From Parietichytrium sp. I65-24A (Eukaryota; Sar; Bigyra; Thraustochytrida; Thraustochytriidae), in assembly GCA_012862575.1 (NCBI GenBank), contig BLSF01000111.1:1-64000 (forward strand): DNA of 64,000 nucleotides, written 5' to 3'. Numbering within the stretch: the first letter of the stretch is position 1; the number at the start of each line of letters is the position of its first letter. Below, piece by piece: positions 9,701 to 19,036 of this stretch. The position numbers and the translations under genes were made by a program. The notes under the pieces were generated by a model that saw only the letters and a program-made list of their open reading frames with translations, had not been told where the DNA came from and did not search any database.

Positions 9701-11539
9701 GGGGCTTTGCATGGTCTCGAAGCGCTCAAACGCTGGCTCGGTGGGAGTGCCAATGTTACGCAGAATGAGTAGATCGCTGGACCCAAGGATGATGTCCAAG
9801 TCACCATCGTTGTCAATGTCCGTGAAAGTAAAGTGTGCTGCTGTGATCTGTGTTGACTCTTGAGATTGTTTGCCGAGGAGTGCGGCAATGCCAAAGTCGT
9901 CCTTACACTCTTGGATAGCGTTGGCCTTTTTCTTGCTGGGCTCAAAACACCGATTGCTGAATTCGCTTGTGACAAAAGCTTTCTGCCCCGAGCCATCCAA
10001 GTCGGCAAATGCTACATTCGAGTAGGGCTCGGGAGTGATATCGCGCAAGATATTGTCGGATCCTTCAAGCTCGCGAAATTCGTTCAAGTCGTCGCGGTTC
10101 AGCTTGAATGCGCGAAAGGTTCCTTCTGCGCTTCCAACATACAAGATCTCATTCAGATGGTCTATTGTGACAGCCGCGCCAGCCGCTCGCTTTAGAGCAG
10201 GGATAGCGGCGATTGGTATGAATGTTTGATCAAAAGGGCTCTTCGTCGAAATACGGTGGACACTACCGTCGTCCATAGACGCAAACCCCTGCACCTGACC
10301 GCCGATCGCCGGACGCCAAAAGGCCATTGTGATCTTGAAATTGCGCGTTTCCCCTGCTTCAACATCGTACGTGTACTCTGACTCGAGATAGTCCGTGACT
10401 GCATGAAATCGGGAGGGGTTGGAGCCGAGGTACAAATAGTTGTTGTGTCCGACGACGCCCAGTTCCATCAAGCGATCGATATGGTATCCATTCATGTGAC
10501 CAAACCGGCCAACGTAAAGAGATCGCGTGCCGTCCAAATTTCCAAAAGCAATGCTCGCCATGCACTTTGGGTTGAGAAGGTCGGAGCCGAGCTCCGCCGT
10601 GCACGAGAGCAGGTGACCGAAGGGGTTGGCTGTGGACGGCATCAATTCGAAGCTGTTGTTGTCATTTCTGTAATAGTCAATAACTCCGAGCTGAAGCCCA
10701 TACAGCAGGTCCAAGTCCCCATCGCCGTCCATGTCTTCAAAAACCATTTCGCCTGCATAGTTGTCATTTTTAAAGTTGCGAAATGGATTGCTGGGATCGG
10801 TGTCACTGACGTACTCAAACTTCGGCTCGGTTCGAGAGCCAACGTTGCGAAATAGCCACCACATGCCAGTTTTACCGCCACCAACAATGTCGAGGTCGCC
10901 ATCGAGGTCAATGTCAACAAACTTTACGAAGTTGACCTCCTGTGACACGAGATTGATCGGGGCGGGTTCCACCCGTTTCAGCTTGCCCTTGCCATTGTTT
11001 CTAAAGTAAGCGATAAAACGAGGGAGATCTTTTGAGTAGTCCACCCCAACACACAACGCATCAAGGTCTCCATCTCCGTCCAAATCTCCAAAGCTAATTT
11101 GATTTACTGTGGTTTGGAATCCAGCGAAAGGGTTGTTCTTTTTATCCACCACAAGATTCCCCAGCCCGTCGTTTTTGAACATCACAGTAGCTCCAAGCTG
11201 TGAGGTCACGAATACATCGTCATATCCTTGACCAAACAAGTCCGCAAATGACGGACTCAAGTAATACCTGTCCGACACGGAGATACCGCTTGTTTGGGCC
11301 CGTTCGAACGGATTGAGCTCCGCACCTTGCACCAGTTCAAAGGTTCGCACCCGCTGAGATGCGTTGAAAACGCACTTTCCCACGCCCTCCAACCCGCTCA
11401 CGTACCCATCATAGCAGGCTCCGCACTCCGTATCGTCGTCATCCTTCTCAGGGAAACGGTTCAGCAGCTCGCAGACGTTGCGACAGCAAGTCGTCGCCAC
11501 CAGAGCCGCCAACAATGTCACCAAAAATTGCCAGCGCAT
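6800..11539 (-). CDS. Large receptor-like protein: FG-GAP/VCBS repeats, Cys-rich repeats, multi-pass membrane domain
   Basis: The frame is open to an ATG at 11707, but the ATG at 11539 starts a clear signal peptide (MRWQFLVTLLAALVATTCC), so I choose it: 1,579 residues. FG-GAP/VCBS-type repeats fill about 90-650, with calcium-loop cores such as FGDLDGDGDLD, DIDLDGDLDIVGGG and FTDIDNDGDLDIILGS. An EGF/laminin-like Cys stretch follows (about 650-720). Then come GCC2/GCC3 (ephrin-receptor-like) Cys repeats to about 1110 (CPLGTFKS, CKVGTFKA, CVCPSGAGF). About nine hydrophobic spans fill 1150-1526, before a charged cytosolic tail. FG-GAP propellers usually bind extracellular ligands in a calcium-dependent way, so a large adhesion or sensing protein at the plasma membrane is likely. 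The membrane part is not a family I can name. No introns seen. Confidence 0.85.
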   Translation of the reverse strand: MRWQFLVTLLAALVATTCCRNVCELLNRFPEKDDDDTECGACYDGYVSGLEGVGKCVFNASQRVRTFELVQGAELNPFERAQTSGISVSDRYYLSPSFADLFGQGYDDVFVTSQLGATVMFKNDGLGNLVVDKKNNPFAGFQTTVNQISFGDLDGDGDLDALCVGVDYSKDLPRFIAYFRNNGKGKLKRVEPAPINLVSQEVNFVKFVDIDLDGDLDIVGGGKTGMWWLFRNVGSRTEPKFEYVSDTDPSNPFRNFKNDNYAGEMVFEDMDGDGDLDLLYGLQLGVIDYYRNDNNSFELMPSTANPFGHLLSCTAELGSDLLNPKCMASIAFGNLDGTRSLYVGRFGHMNGYHIDRLMELGVVGHNNYLYLGSNPSRFHAVTDYLESEYTYDVEAGETRNFKITMAFWRPAIGGQVQGFASMDDGSVHRISTKSPFDQTFIPIAAIPALKRAAGAAVTIDHLNEILYVGSAEGTFRAFKLNRDDLNEFRELEGSDNILRDITPEPYSNVAFADLDGSGQKAFVTSEFSNRCFEPSKKKANAIQECKDDFGIAALLGKQSQESTQITAAHFTFTDIDNDGDLDIILGSSDLLILRNIGTPTEPAFERFETMQSPLFNADPGDEAYPTVFDFDGDGDDDLVVTTRRGGVVLYENTAKECATLCMGGRGVCAMDTKSRSVNELLHRIVGDFQGLPSSQSAAGMCSCKAQFEGNACERCSAGRYGLECESTCPSFSSTLTVEEKIQRRFMGSFPYASVDDCVCNPTFVRNSASDNQGIPESFECVCNAGWQFISSDGICERCPLGTFKSDLSRTECEPCNADDNFVTTNNVGAKDRAECVCKASFEFGDDGQCVCPSGAGFLSEFGVCQTCKVGTFKATSALVECTPCGDEAAFLTTERSGATDASECICKESFEMHSGACSCPPGSGFNAATLACELCQTSLFSDTYGVEPCQMCPDGLTTFHSGSTECETALCDDGYERDPTTFACLPCLTGWYRDSTSVSCQKCPDNRPLTIFNASTSLDACMSVSGSFVAAGAVMSCTDSDLADKVTCDYPGITLETLPLQDGYWRVSNRSLDIRACPKMEYCMGRANADDTPPPEGRRTLGSVLESELANNPSCSPFHGGILCVKCFDGYAMNSENMCEKCTGERQSSESVVYGWMIFLVILVTISPAIFAWFSLPKKADDKRRSCIIVKLPSCMSTISTKLWSLNSLFRIILGYLQVFWQFASVNDLFGAPRVRESLSLLFNLDIASIVGLVNFGCAADNSFYLKLLVSTVWPLAAILLLALVYLLCLPCGQGREAYLAAVGVALQLLLVVYPRVSSVTLSTFVYEEFPRYDTDSEPYRTLKSDYSIGYDSEESFLWRIYAAVMIAVYPVGVVVLFFICSNWGLENFRRHSNGEEPNPFAFLVAPYRENRSWFESADLIRKFILAGCFTLVSQLGLSAGNSFFTWGCALSLVMFYKLDPYVSRVDQLFAELSLINLLVVGYIPFLTSLAEDGGKELGAILGLVLLVVQILVMCLLSYKRLKMNKIAEQERKEKDVVVEDTDSFPADSTSFASSSFLAGPEDKAEKSSKSEEARIQVA

Positions 11540-13382
11540 ACCTACAATGCTTTCTGCAGTCTCGAATCCGTGCCAAACTGTTTTCGCGCTTCCAGGTTGC
11601 CTGGTGGTCTCGCAAAGGCAACGCGGCGCTCGTTGTTCTGAATTCTGCTCGACTGCCCACGTGAGATCTCTTGAAAGTGGGCGTGCATCATCACCATGCC
11701 TGACCATAGTGTTTACCTTAACCCGTCATCAGTGGCCGGGACTATGGTGGCTAGCTTCTTAGAGCCACTCCTGACTCTTTGAATTCGAGGCACCCACAGG
11801 TTTCCCTCCAGTTCAGGAAAGTAGAGTGAACCAGAGCTAAGTCGCAATAGCTTGATCTTATTCCCCATCCGCACCATTCCGAAACAATTCCGGACCATTC
11901 CTCCACTCTACAGACACGGTGCTGGCTGCTCATAGCCACCTTGCGCTGGAAAGAGCTATGGGCTCAACTAGGCACGTGGAGCCATGTGGGAGGCATGGGA
12001 GGCATGGGAGGCACCCACTTTCGCACGGATTACAGCTTCTCACTATCCTTCGCTATCATTGGAACTGTGTGGGAGGGAATCCTGCTTCCTTGCGCGCTAA
12101 AGAATTAGCTTTGGCTTGCCTAGCTTAATAAATAGTCGTACACGTCTCAAGAAGTACGCTTCACATAAATAAGTGCTAAGAGGCGTATTCAAGCCTTGTG
12201 AAAGTCGACTGTTCATGAAGAGAGGCGAAGGGCAAAGAGGCACCTTCTTTTTTTTCGATGCGCAACCATCCATTTGCGATGCAGTTTGCCCGAAAGCTCA
12301 CCGCCTCCACACGACGTGCGTACTACATCTACTGCTACAAGAACCTATCCACTCTAGTCTACTAGCTAGCTAGCTCTAGCCTAGCTAGCAGCTAGTTGAG
12401 CGACCAAGCTACTACTAGCTAGTCTAGAGATCCTGTCAAGCTGCATTTCGCTTGAGCACGTGATAAGCTTAGATTTATAAATAAAAGTCTGAACACTTTC
12501 CTCGTGACTGCTACACAAGTAATATTGATTTCGTTAACCACGTGCCGTTCAGTCACAGTCGCTGTACAAAGAAACAGGAAGAAGGAATAGATGAAAAAGA
12601 TTGACAAGGCTGAAAATTCCGCCTCCGACTAGCTCTCCGTAAAGAGTCTTAATAGCGCGCTACTGGATGAAGAAATACTTCTCTCAATCAAGCAGATTTA
12701 CAGTGTTAATGAGATACGGAGACACTAACAAAGTTATTCTGTGCTTAAGTTACCGTCGCGCAGTTCTCAATTCTCCACCTCCCCATTCTCAAAGTTGAAT
12801 TTTTCATTTCACAAGCTACGCAACAACATAGACGAGACTAGTCTTGGTGAGACTGACGTGAAAGTGCACACCTCTCCCTACAGGAGATAAAACTGCAGTG
12901 AGCTCAGTGACTCATCACGTTCCATCAACACGCTAACGCCTATTACTCACAACTAGCTAGCTAGCTAGCCGAGATAGCGGATAGAGAGGCCGATTTTTCC
13001 TCAACTGTATAGCTTACAGTTAGCACTTGAGAGAGAATCGACTAGTGCCTTCCCCTCCCCCCCCACTGTGCTGCCTTCTTGAGACAGATCGACTGGTTCC
13101 AGACTCCTCCTGAACTCTGGACATCTCTGGACACAATTTTCCGATGGAGGATCAAGGCGCGTTTACTGATGGCTCCACTAGCAAGTTGCTCCCCAAGCGA
13201 GACTACAGAACTGAAAGCATGTGAGCTCCACACGATGTTACCGATGGTCACTATGGTTTGCTTTGCTGGAGCTGTGTGAGCTGCTTATAGCTGCTCTTAG
13301 CGCAGACCTCGTGGCCGACAGACCCAAAACATGAACCTTGATCCCTGGTGTAGAAGTATTCTGGCACTTCAAAACAGGTAGC
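11540..13382. other. Intergenic, repeat-bearing
   Basis: No convincing gene. It holds a minus-strand mini-element copy (12024-12068), a weaker relative near 11910-11950, and CTAG-rich tracts (12359-12425, 12951-12970). It separates the divergently transcribed FG-GAP and PAN-like genes, so both promoters should lie here. Confidence 0.6.
12024..12068 (-). repeat. Dispersed mini-element, copy 2 (reverse orientation)
   Basis: The reverse complement reads CAGTTCCAATGATAGCGAAG then GATAGTGAGAAGCTGTAAT. It aligns with the forward copies over the left two thirds of the element and includes the CAGTTCC left end. Confidence 0.5.
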
Positions 13383-14612
13383 ATGCGGGCGGCTCTTCCA
13401 GCGGCGGTGTTGCTGTTCGCCTCGGTCTTCGGCACCGGGAGCTTGATTGATGAGGTCCGCACTCCCCGGGAGTTGGTGGAATCAGGATTAACTGGTGTTG
13501 AACTTGGAGCTGCGATTGTCGAGCAACGCAAATTGCGGCTTGAGAATCAGCACCTTGTTAGCGAGGCATCAAACTCACGGGATCTTGCCAAAAAGAAGAA
13601 GGGCAGGTGCACGAGCAGAAAAAAGTGCCACTACCGTTGCCCGAACGGCTACAAGTCTGACTATGTCTGGTATTGCAAAAAGGCTCAATATTGTAAGAGC
13701 ACCTCACATTTCAAGTGCAAATGGATCAAGCAAGCTCAATGTAGACGTGAGCTGGAGGAGGGCGAGCGACTTTTGCAAGGTTTGCAAAACATGACAATCA
13801 GTGAGCCCCATGAGGACGAGGATTACTTCGAGGATGACTTCGATCAGAGTGCAGATGATAGCGAAGATGACGCTGAAAGCGAAGATGACGACGAAGGCGA
13901 CATGGAAGCTGAAGAGGCTGACTCAGAGGATCAATCCGCAGAGCTTGTGAAGGAGCTTGTTCCAGTGCAACAGCGCACCCTGGGCAATGTTGACCTATAC
14001 TACTGCTATTCGGAAAAGTTTAATGGATGGTGTAAATACACTGACTGCGGCTATCATGATTACGGCCCCACAGGAAACTACTGCCTCGAGTCTCGGGCTG
14101 AATCCTTGGGTGGGTACTGCCGAGCAGAAGGAACCAAGAATGACAAAGGTGATTACTACATCGGGTGCAAAAGCTGCGACTATGAAAAATGTAAGGCCAT
14201 TTGCTATTCGGACATCAATTGCGCAGCTTTTGAATTTCAGGAGAAGAAGGGGGTTTGTGAAATTCATATTCAGGCAGTGACCGGCTTTGCACCTCACAAG
14301 ACGACCTCGTGCACTCGTCGCAGTGCGGACACTTATGATGTCTGCTGGGCTTATAATTTTGCTTTAGTTAGAGACGGGTTCTGCCGAGATCAGCATAATT
14401 CTCAGGGCGTTTACATCGTCTTCAAAAATCTGCAGAAGAACCGTGATGCGCTGAGGTCAAACTGTTACTTGCTGTGCTCGTACTTGTATCCGGGTTGTAC
14501 CGGTTTTGAGATCTATAGCAAGACCTGCGAGATTCACTTCGACGAGATCGACCATCACAACACCAGGAAATCGTCCAGCTCGAAAAAGCCTGAGTGCTGG
14601 GCCAGCGTGTAG
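13383..14612 (+). CDS. Secreted Cys-rich protein with two Apple/PAN-like domains and an acidic linker
   Basis: The ATG at 13383 begins a good signal peptide (MRAALPAAVLLFASVFGTG), giving 409 residues. A basic Cys-rich module (KKGRCTSRKKCHYRCPNGYK) lies near 75-130. A very acidic linker follows (DDSEDDAESEDDDEGDMEAE, about 140-205). Two Cys-rich domains share the pattern C-x-C...CAAFEFQEKKGVCEIH and C...CTGFEIYSKTCEIH, which resembles the PAN/Apple fold used for protein or carbohydrate binding. There is no membrane span, so it is probably secreted or wall-associated. Its function is unknown; the fold call rests on the Cys spacing and the C-x-F-E...C-E-I-H signature alone. Confidence 0.7.
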   Translation: MRAALPAAVLLFASVFGTGSLIDEVRTPRELVESGLTGVELGAAIVEQRKLRLENQHLVSEASNSRDLAKKKKGRCTSRKKCHYRCPNGYKSDYVWYCKKAQYCKSTSHFKCKWIKQAQCRRELEEGERLLQGLQNMTISEPHEDEDYFEDDFDQSADDSEDDAESEDDDEGDMEAEEADSEDQSAELVKELVPVQQRTLGNVDLYYCYSEKFNGWCKYTDCGYHDYGPTGNYCLESRAESLGGYCRAEGTKNDKGDYYIGCKSCDYEKCKAICYSDINCAAFEFQEKKGVCEIHIQAVTGFAPHKTTSCTRRSADTYDVCWAYNFALVRDGFCRDQHNSQGVYIVFKNLQKNRDALRSNCYLLCSYLYPGCTGFEIYSKTCEIHFDEIDHHNTRKSSSSKKPECWASV

Positions 14613-15232
14613 AAGAATGGACTTGAATTTTCCGAAACGTATCGGCTGTCAAAAAAACTTCGAGAGGCATTTTTCTTTCCTTCAACAATCACCAAGAACG
14701 AAGAATCGCATTTTTTTTAAAAGCAACCTTTGCAAAGAAAAGATCAATCTCGAACCCCCTCCTTTCTCCCTTTAAAACTCTCGAGAACCATGGGTTAATT
14801 AATTTGATAAAGGAACGCGAGCGGCCGGGATCCCCGGCCAACGTTGTTGCTAGCCGCGGTCCCATTATTCGTCGGTTTTTCTACCTCCGCTAATTCGAGT
14901 CACTTCCCAAGGCGTGCGTTTCCCTTCGCGTGATTGTGCTTTTCTTCTCGTGTCTTGTCTCGTCAAGCTCGAAGAACCCTCGGTGCTGGGCTTAGAAAAT
15001 GAACATTTCTGGAATTTATGAAAGTTATCGGTGCAGGAGTGCAGTCGATTTCAGGATTAATTTCTTTACTTGATTGATTTCTTTACTTGATTGTGATTTG
15101 AAAATTTGTTGCACTTTTTGGAAAGAAATTTGTTCAATACTGTGCACAACTAGAATTGCTGAAGTTCATCTTGGGGCATCTTCGCTACCTACTACACTCT
15201 TCAGACCTTTAAAAAAAAATTCTTACATCAAT
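14613..15232. other. Intergenic, A/T-rich
   Basis: No gene or recognisable repeat; contains several poly-T/poly-A runs. Likely the 3' ends of the two convergent neighbours. Confidence 0.5.
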
Positions 15233-15487
15233 TTACCCCCAATTTGCGAAACCGTTCGCGTTTGAGAAAGCCGGATTGCTTCCCCAGGCGTTAGGTGCGG
15301 TCCCGTCCTTGATGTCTTTTTGCGCCTTTTCGAAACTTGCCTTTGCTACCTCTGGGTCAGTATTGAAGCGTGCATCTTCGTTGGCTCCAGCTAGAACCGC
15401 GTTGCGAAGATTCGTCTGCAGCAGCGCTCGCTCTCCGCAAACGCCGTGGAGAAGTGCCAAGAGGCAGAACAGTGCCTGACCTTTCAT
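15233..15487 (-). CDS. Small secreted protein
   Basis: 84 residues from an ATG at 15487. The N terminus is a typical signal peptide (MKGQALFCLLALLHGVCG). The mature part, about 65 residues, has no Cys, is helical in the middle (DPEVAKASFEKAQKDIKDG) and ends in a Gly/Asn/Trp-rich tail (NPAFSNANGFANWG). No family recognised. The clean signal peptide is the main reason to accept so short a gene. Confidence 0.5.
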   Translation of the reverse strand: MKGQALFCLLALLHGVCGERALLQTNLRNAVLAGANEDARFNTDPEVAKASFEKAQKDIKDGTAPNAWGSNPAFSNANGFANWG

Positions 15488-16286
15488 GACTGCGGTGAAT
15501 GGGCTCTTTTGTAAATAAATCCCTCCAAGAGAGTTTGGGGTCTGCCGCCGCTCGAGCTACTGCGTGCATTGCCCCGTGGCTGCTTCTACTGTAAACGCTG
15601 CAATGCGGTGCAACGTCTCGAATCATTTGCCGGAACTGTCTCACGGTACCTACTGGTAACATTCACTGTGCTCTGCACTGGTACAAGTGGCGGTACAGAT
15701 ACCCGTACCACCCGTACCAGTTCCAAATCGACGGTTAAAAAATTACCGAGCCTCGAGCCTGAGGCGGTTGGAGGTGTCCGCAGACTACGATAGAAATCTA
15801 CAGCCAGTATCTCGTCCATCTGAGGAGCCTCGCAAAACAATGCACTAAAACCGTACCTGCCGGTGTCGTCAGTAAACCAAGTATTTGCCGAAAGTGCACC
15901 TAATTTCCGAAAATTCTCAAATGAATGCCAAGGCAAAACGGTGGTGAGCGCCTTGCCGGCGGCATAGAAATGCTTTTCATGGTTGGAATTTCTCTTTGTG
16001 AATTCCCAATTAACATTTTTAGAACAGCAAATGAGACCAAGAGTGATAGCGGAGATTAATTTTTTAAGTTATTGAATTTCGGGGAAGATGACCTGCAACA
16101 TCAGGACTAAGAGACGCCAAAGGCCAAAAGCACAAAGACTGTTTAGGTTAGCTAAAGTAGACCTCAGTTCTTTCCTTCCACCTGCAAAACAACTTCTTCT
16201 CATCCTTTGCTATTCTCGCGAGAGCTCATAAACACTCACGAAGTATTCTCGGGTTTGCAAAAGTTTCCTAGAACTCCATAACTGCC

Positions 16287-16340
16287 AGTTCCAAAAGAAG
16301 CGAACGATAGTTAGCAGCTGAAACGCCTGCCACAGTGTGG
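16287..16340 (+). repeat. Dispersed mini-element, copy 3
   Basis: CAGTTCCAAAAGAAGCGAAC, GATAGTTAGCAGCTGAAACG, CCTGCCACAGTGTGG. It has the full left end and right end of the consensus. Confidence 0.65.
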
Positions 16341-16417
16341 TGCAGGACCACTGTTGCCTAACACAAACTACAAGGCACGGTACCAGCTCGACCCCATTTT
16401 CGGTGGTCCCATTCATC

Positions 16418-16460
16418 GAGGCGAACGATAGTGAGGAGCGGTAACCTGTGCCAATGTTGG
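16418..16460 (+). repeat. Dispersed mini-element, copy 4
   Basis: GAGGCGAACGATAGTGAGGA then GCGGTAACCTGTGCCAATG. CCATTC occurs on both sides and may be a short target duplication. Confidence 0.5.
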
Positions 16461-16698
16461 GTGCCATTCTGGTAGCAGTCTCAGCGCTTGCTCTCTACCT
16501 CACTTATCCGCAGACATAAACACACACCTCGCCTTGCAAGAATTTGCAAACAGCGCTCCTGACACCCGACCTCGAGAATTACCCGTCATTTTACAATTAT
16601 TGGCGACTTGATTTGCAAGTTTTCTCAATTATTGGCGATTGCAACCTCCTCCTGGAATGAATGAGAATACATCATGGTTTCTCGTAACGTGCACTAAC

Positions 16699-16740
16699 GG
16701 AAGCGAACGCTGGTAAGGATCAGTAGCCTGTCATAGTGGG
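16699..16740 (+). repeat. Dispersed mini-element, copy 5
   Basis: GGAAGCGAACGCTGGTAAGG then ATCAGTAGCCTGTCATAGTG. A more diverged copy. Confidence 0.4.
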
Positions 16741-16858
16741 TGGCTATGAACGGCCACGACAGACTAATTTTAGCTACCTTGGAGAGCTTTACAACAAGAA
16801 ACTCTTTTTGTATGTACAAGCCAAAGTGCGCCCGCCTTCGGCGGTCTTCTTCGTGCTT

Positions 16859-16951
16859 GAGAGTTGCGCCTGCCGGAGCCAGGCTTACTCGTTGCGTTCA
16901 TAGTTCAACTTTGCGAGTTGCGCCTGCCGGAGCCAGGCTTACTCGGTGCAT
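16859..16951. repeat. Tandem pair of a second dispersed repeat
   Basis: GAGTTGCGCCTGCCGGAGCC followed by AGGCTTACTCG occurs at 16859 and again at 16916. A reverse-complement relative (same GCCAGGCTTACTCGGTGC core) lies at about 19955-20000. The first part recurs near 23950. Confidence 0.6.
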
Positions 16952-17112
16952 AGGCTCTTGAGTAGCGCCATGCCTTCGGCAGGCGTACTCAATCGCCTAA
17001 CGGGAGGATCGGATAGAACTGCCTTACGGCAGCTCTATTCCTCTCCGTAGAATGCGACGTGCAAAGCAGCAGAACGAAACGTGCATTCGCTACGCAGCTA
17101 CCGCTGCCTTTT

Positions 17113-17194
17113 CGCCGTACAGTTTCCACTTGCTGGGGGATTAGGCAGCTACCGCTGCCTTCACCGTACAGTTTCCACTTGCTGGGGGATTAGC
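17113..17194. repeat. Tandem pair with core GTACAGTTTCCACTTGCTGG
   Basis: The core occurs at about 17116 and 17164, each time followed by GGGATTAG, and once more at about 24010. There both the preceding sequence (TAGAATGCGACGTGCAA) and the following TTTTTTTAGA stretch are also shared. The 17045-17220 and 23970-24080 stretches are therefore two copies of one larger repeat. Confidence 0.6.
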
Positions 17195-17539
17195 AAATCA
17201 GGTCCGATTTTTTTAGATGTAGAAATAAAACTATGCTGAGAGAACTGTAGGAAACCCTCGGGCCGTTGCATGTTCATTGAAGTTTTGTGGTTTCATTTAA
17301 AAAACCGTTCTTTCTACGGATCAGCGAGGTGTTTGTCGTTAGTTTGGTGAAGCTTTCTGTTGCTGGCTGGCTCGGCTCGTCAATCTCAAAGAAAGGTCTA
17401 CTAGAAACTTGTTTGTCTCATTTAGTAGGTTAGCTGACTGATTACGCAGTGCTTTGAAAATAATATTGCTCAAACACGTTTGTTTGAACGTCCAGGACAA
17501 TCTGATTCTGATCTCTTGAGGACCACAGACAGGCACAGG

Positions 17540-19036
17540 TCAAGATACTCCTGACGATGCTACCACAGCAGCTGCTGACTTGGGTTCTCTGGAGTTTGCC
17601 GTTTCGGTTGTTGCATGCACCGCCATTACAGATTTCGCGGTTGGAGGTACTCCGCAAAACTTAATCTGTGCAACGGAGTTCAAAAATCTCGACAAGATGA
17701 GGAGAAAACTTGACACGGCGTATACATGATGGTTCCACACATAGCTTGTTTGAAAAGCCCCAACGGGGATGAGAGCAAAAATCCAGATACAAGACGCCGT
17801 GGCAGAAACGACCATCCACTTAGCAAGGTGTCTGAAGTAGTCCATCTTAGACACTGGACCAAGGCTGCTCACGATGCTCAGCAATCGTCGGGAAGACCAC
17901 GTAAAGTATGCCATGACGAGAATTTGCGCAAGAAACGCCATGCCAGGAACCGAAACGATAAGAAACCTCGTGTCTACCAAGTCAAACCCAAAACCTAGAA
18001 TAGAAAAGATGTCCAACCCTACCATTGCACTTGCAACAATGATAAAAGCATTTTCCAGGACCTTCGACGTCCTCTTCAGAATCTTTGACGTAACCGTGTG
18101 CCACACATATGCAAGAAGGTAGTCACAGCTGCAGCTGGAGCCATACAGTAGAGTTCGAAAAGAAAATTGCAACTGAAAGCTGAAGTGGCCAAGAGAGAAG
18201 TACCCATCGTAGAGAAAAAATGCGCCAAGCAGGCACATGCAGATGGCATTCAAGGAGAGAATTATCCGCATGGAGGCTGTCGTTTGCAACCTGACGTGCC
18301 TAGCGCGTTGTTTTCCAGTCCACACTGCAAACATGCTCGCACCAATGTAAGCCAATCCGAACCCAAACTGAAAGATTGACCGAAACCAAACGGAGTCGTA
18401 CATCGTCAGAAACGGATTCTCGTCTAGTTGAACGGTCCCAGGCACAGAAGACTTGTCATCTGACGTCTCTTCAAGCGATTGTAAAAAAAGGTCTAGTGCG
18501 TCATCGAGTTTCGTAAGCGCGAAAAGTTTTCCGGCGGTGCTCTCGGAGAAAGAATTGGCCCAAAACCCAGTGTATATTGACCGAGATGCCATCGGTACCA
18601 CATCGGTCGCCTCCACAGTAAAGAGCAAATGAGTGTCAAAGACAAACATCGATATACTCTCCCCTGCTGTCCCTTCATCTGGCGCACTGCAGCTTACTTT
18701 CTCATGGCGGAGAAGCAAAATTTTACCTTTATATTTCGAGCGAAGGCTCGACACAGCATCCTCTGTATCACCGGTGGAATTAAGTGACTTTGCATCAAAA
18801 AATAGTTTGTGGAGAAAACAATACTGCTCAAAATCCTCCAGATTCAGGCCCACCACATCCCCGGTCACGTTCTGACCAGTGCCCAGTCCATATGCTTCGT
18901 AAATTTGATAAACCTCGCCTCCCTCGACGGTGCTGGTGTTTGCTCCCGTTTGAATCAATAGCGTGCCCGACACCGGCGCCCACGCCCACGCGGAGAGCCA
19001 TAAGCAAGTCCAAAGTAATTCTTTCCCGCCCCGCAT
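17540..19036 (-). CDS. Receptor-like 7-TM protein A of a five-gene family
   Basis: 498 residues. A signal peptide (about 1-24) is followed by an ectodomain to about 215 with two Cys that are invariant in the family (C73 in QYC, C116 in VSC). A (K)GKILLL strand leads into the second Cys, and TAGESIS and FDTH follow. The juxtamembrane motif DENPFLTMYDS precedes seven hydrophobic spans at about 219-240, 256-279, 289-313, 329-351, 357-380, 407-428 and 436-457. Family signatures are YDGYFS after span 2, SFRTLLYGSSCSCDYLLA in span 3, AQ...YFTWSSR after span 5 and AQIKFC after span 7. The tail is short and Ser/Ala-rich. The layout resembles a receptor. The G-K-[IV] strand and Cys recall a protease-associated (PA) fold, but I am not sure. 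No catalytic motif is seen. No intron. Confidence 0.8.
   Translation of the reverse strand: MRGGKELLWTCLWLSAWAWAPVSGTLLIQTGANTSTVEGGEVYQIYEAYGLGTGQNVTGDVVGLNLEDFEQYCFLHKLFFDAKSLNSTGDTEDAVSSLRSKYKGKILLLRHEKVSCSAPDEGTAGESISMFVFDTHLLFTVEATDVVPMASRSIYTGFWANSFSESTAGKLFALTKLDDALDLFLQSLEETSDDKSSVPGTVQLDENPFLTMYDSVWFRSIFQFGFGLAYIGASMFAVWTGKQRARHVRLQTTASMRIILSLNAICMCLLGAFFLYDGYFSLGHFSFQLQFSFRTLLYGSSCSCDYLLAYVWHTVTSKILKRTSKVLENAFIIVASAMVGLDIFSILGFGFDLVDTRFLIVSVPGMAFLAQILVMAYFTWSSRRLLSIVSSLGPVSKMDYFRHLAKWMVVSATASCIWIFALIPVGAFQTSYVWNHHVYAVSSFLLILSRFLNSVAQIKFCGVPPTAKSVMAVHATTETANSREPKSAAAVVASSGVS

Larger units (their letters stand above)
15488..17539. other. Intergenic, dense in short dispersed repeats
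   Basis: No convincing gene. It holds at least three mini-element copies (16287-16340, 16418-16460, 16699-16740), a tandem pair at 16859-16951 and a second tandem pair around 17113-17194. This is the most repeat-dense stretch of the window. Confidence 0.6.
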
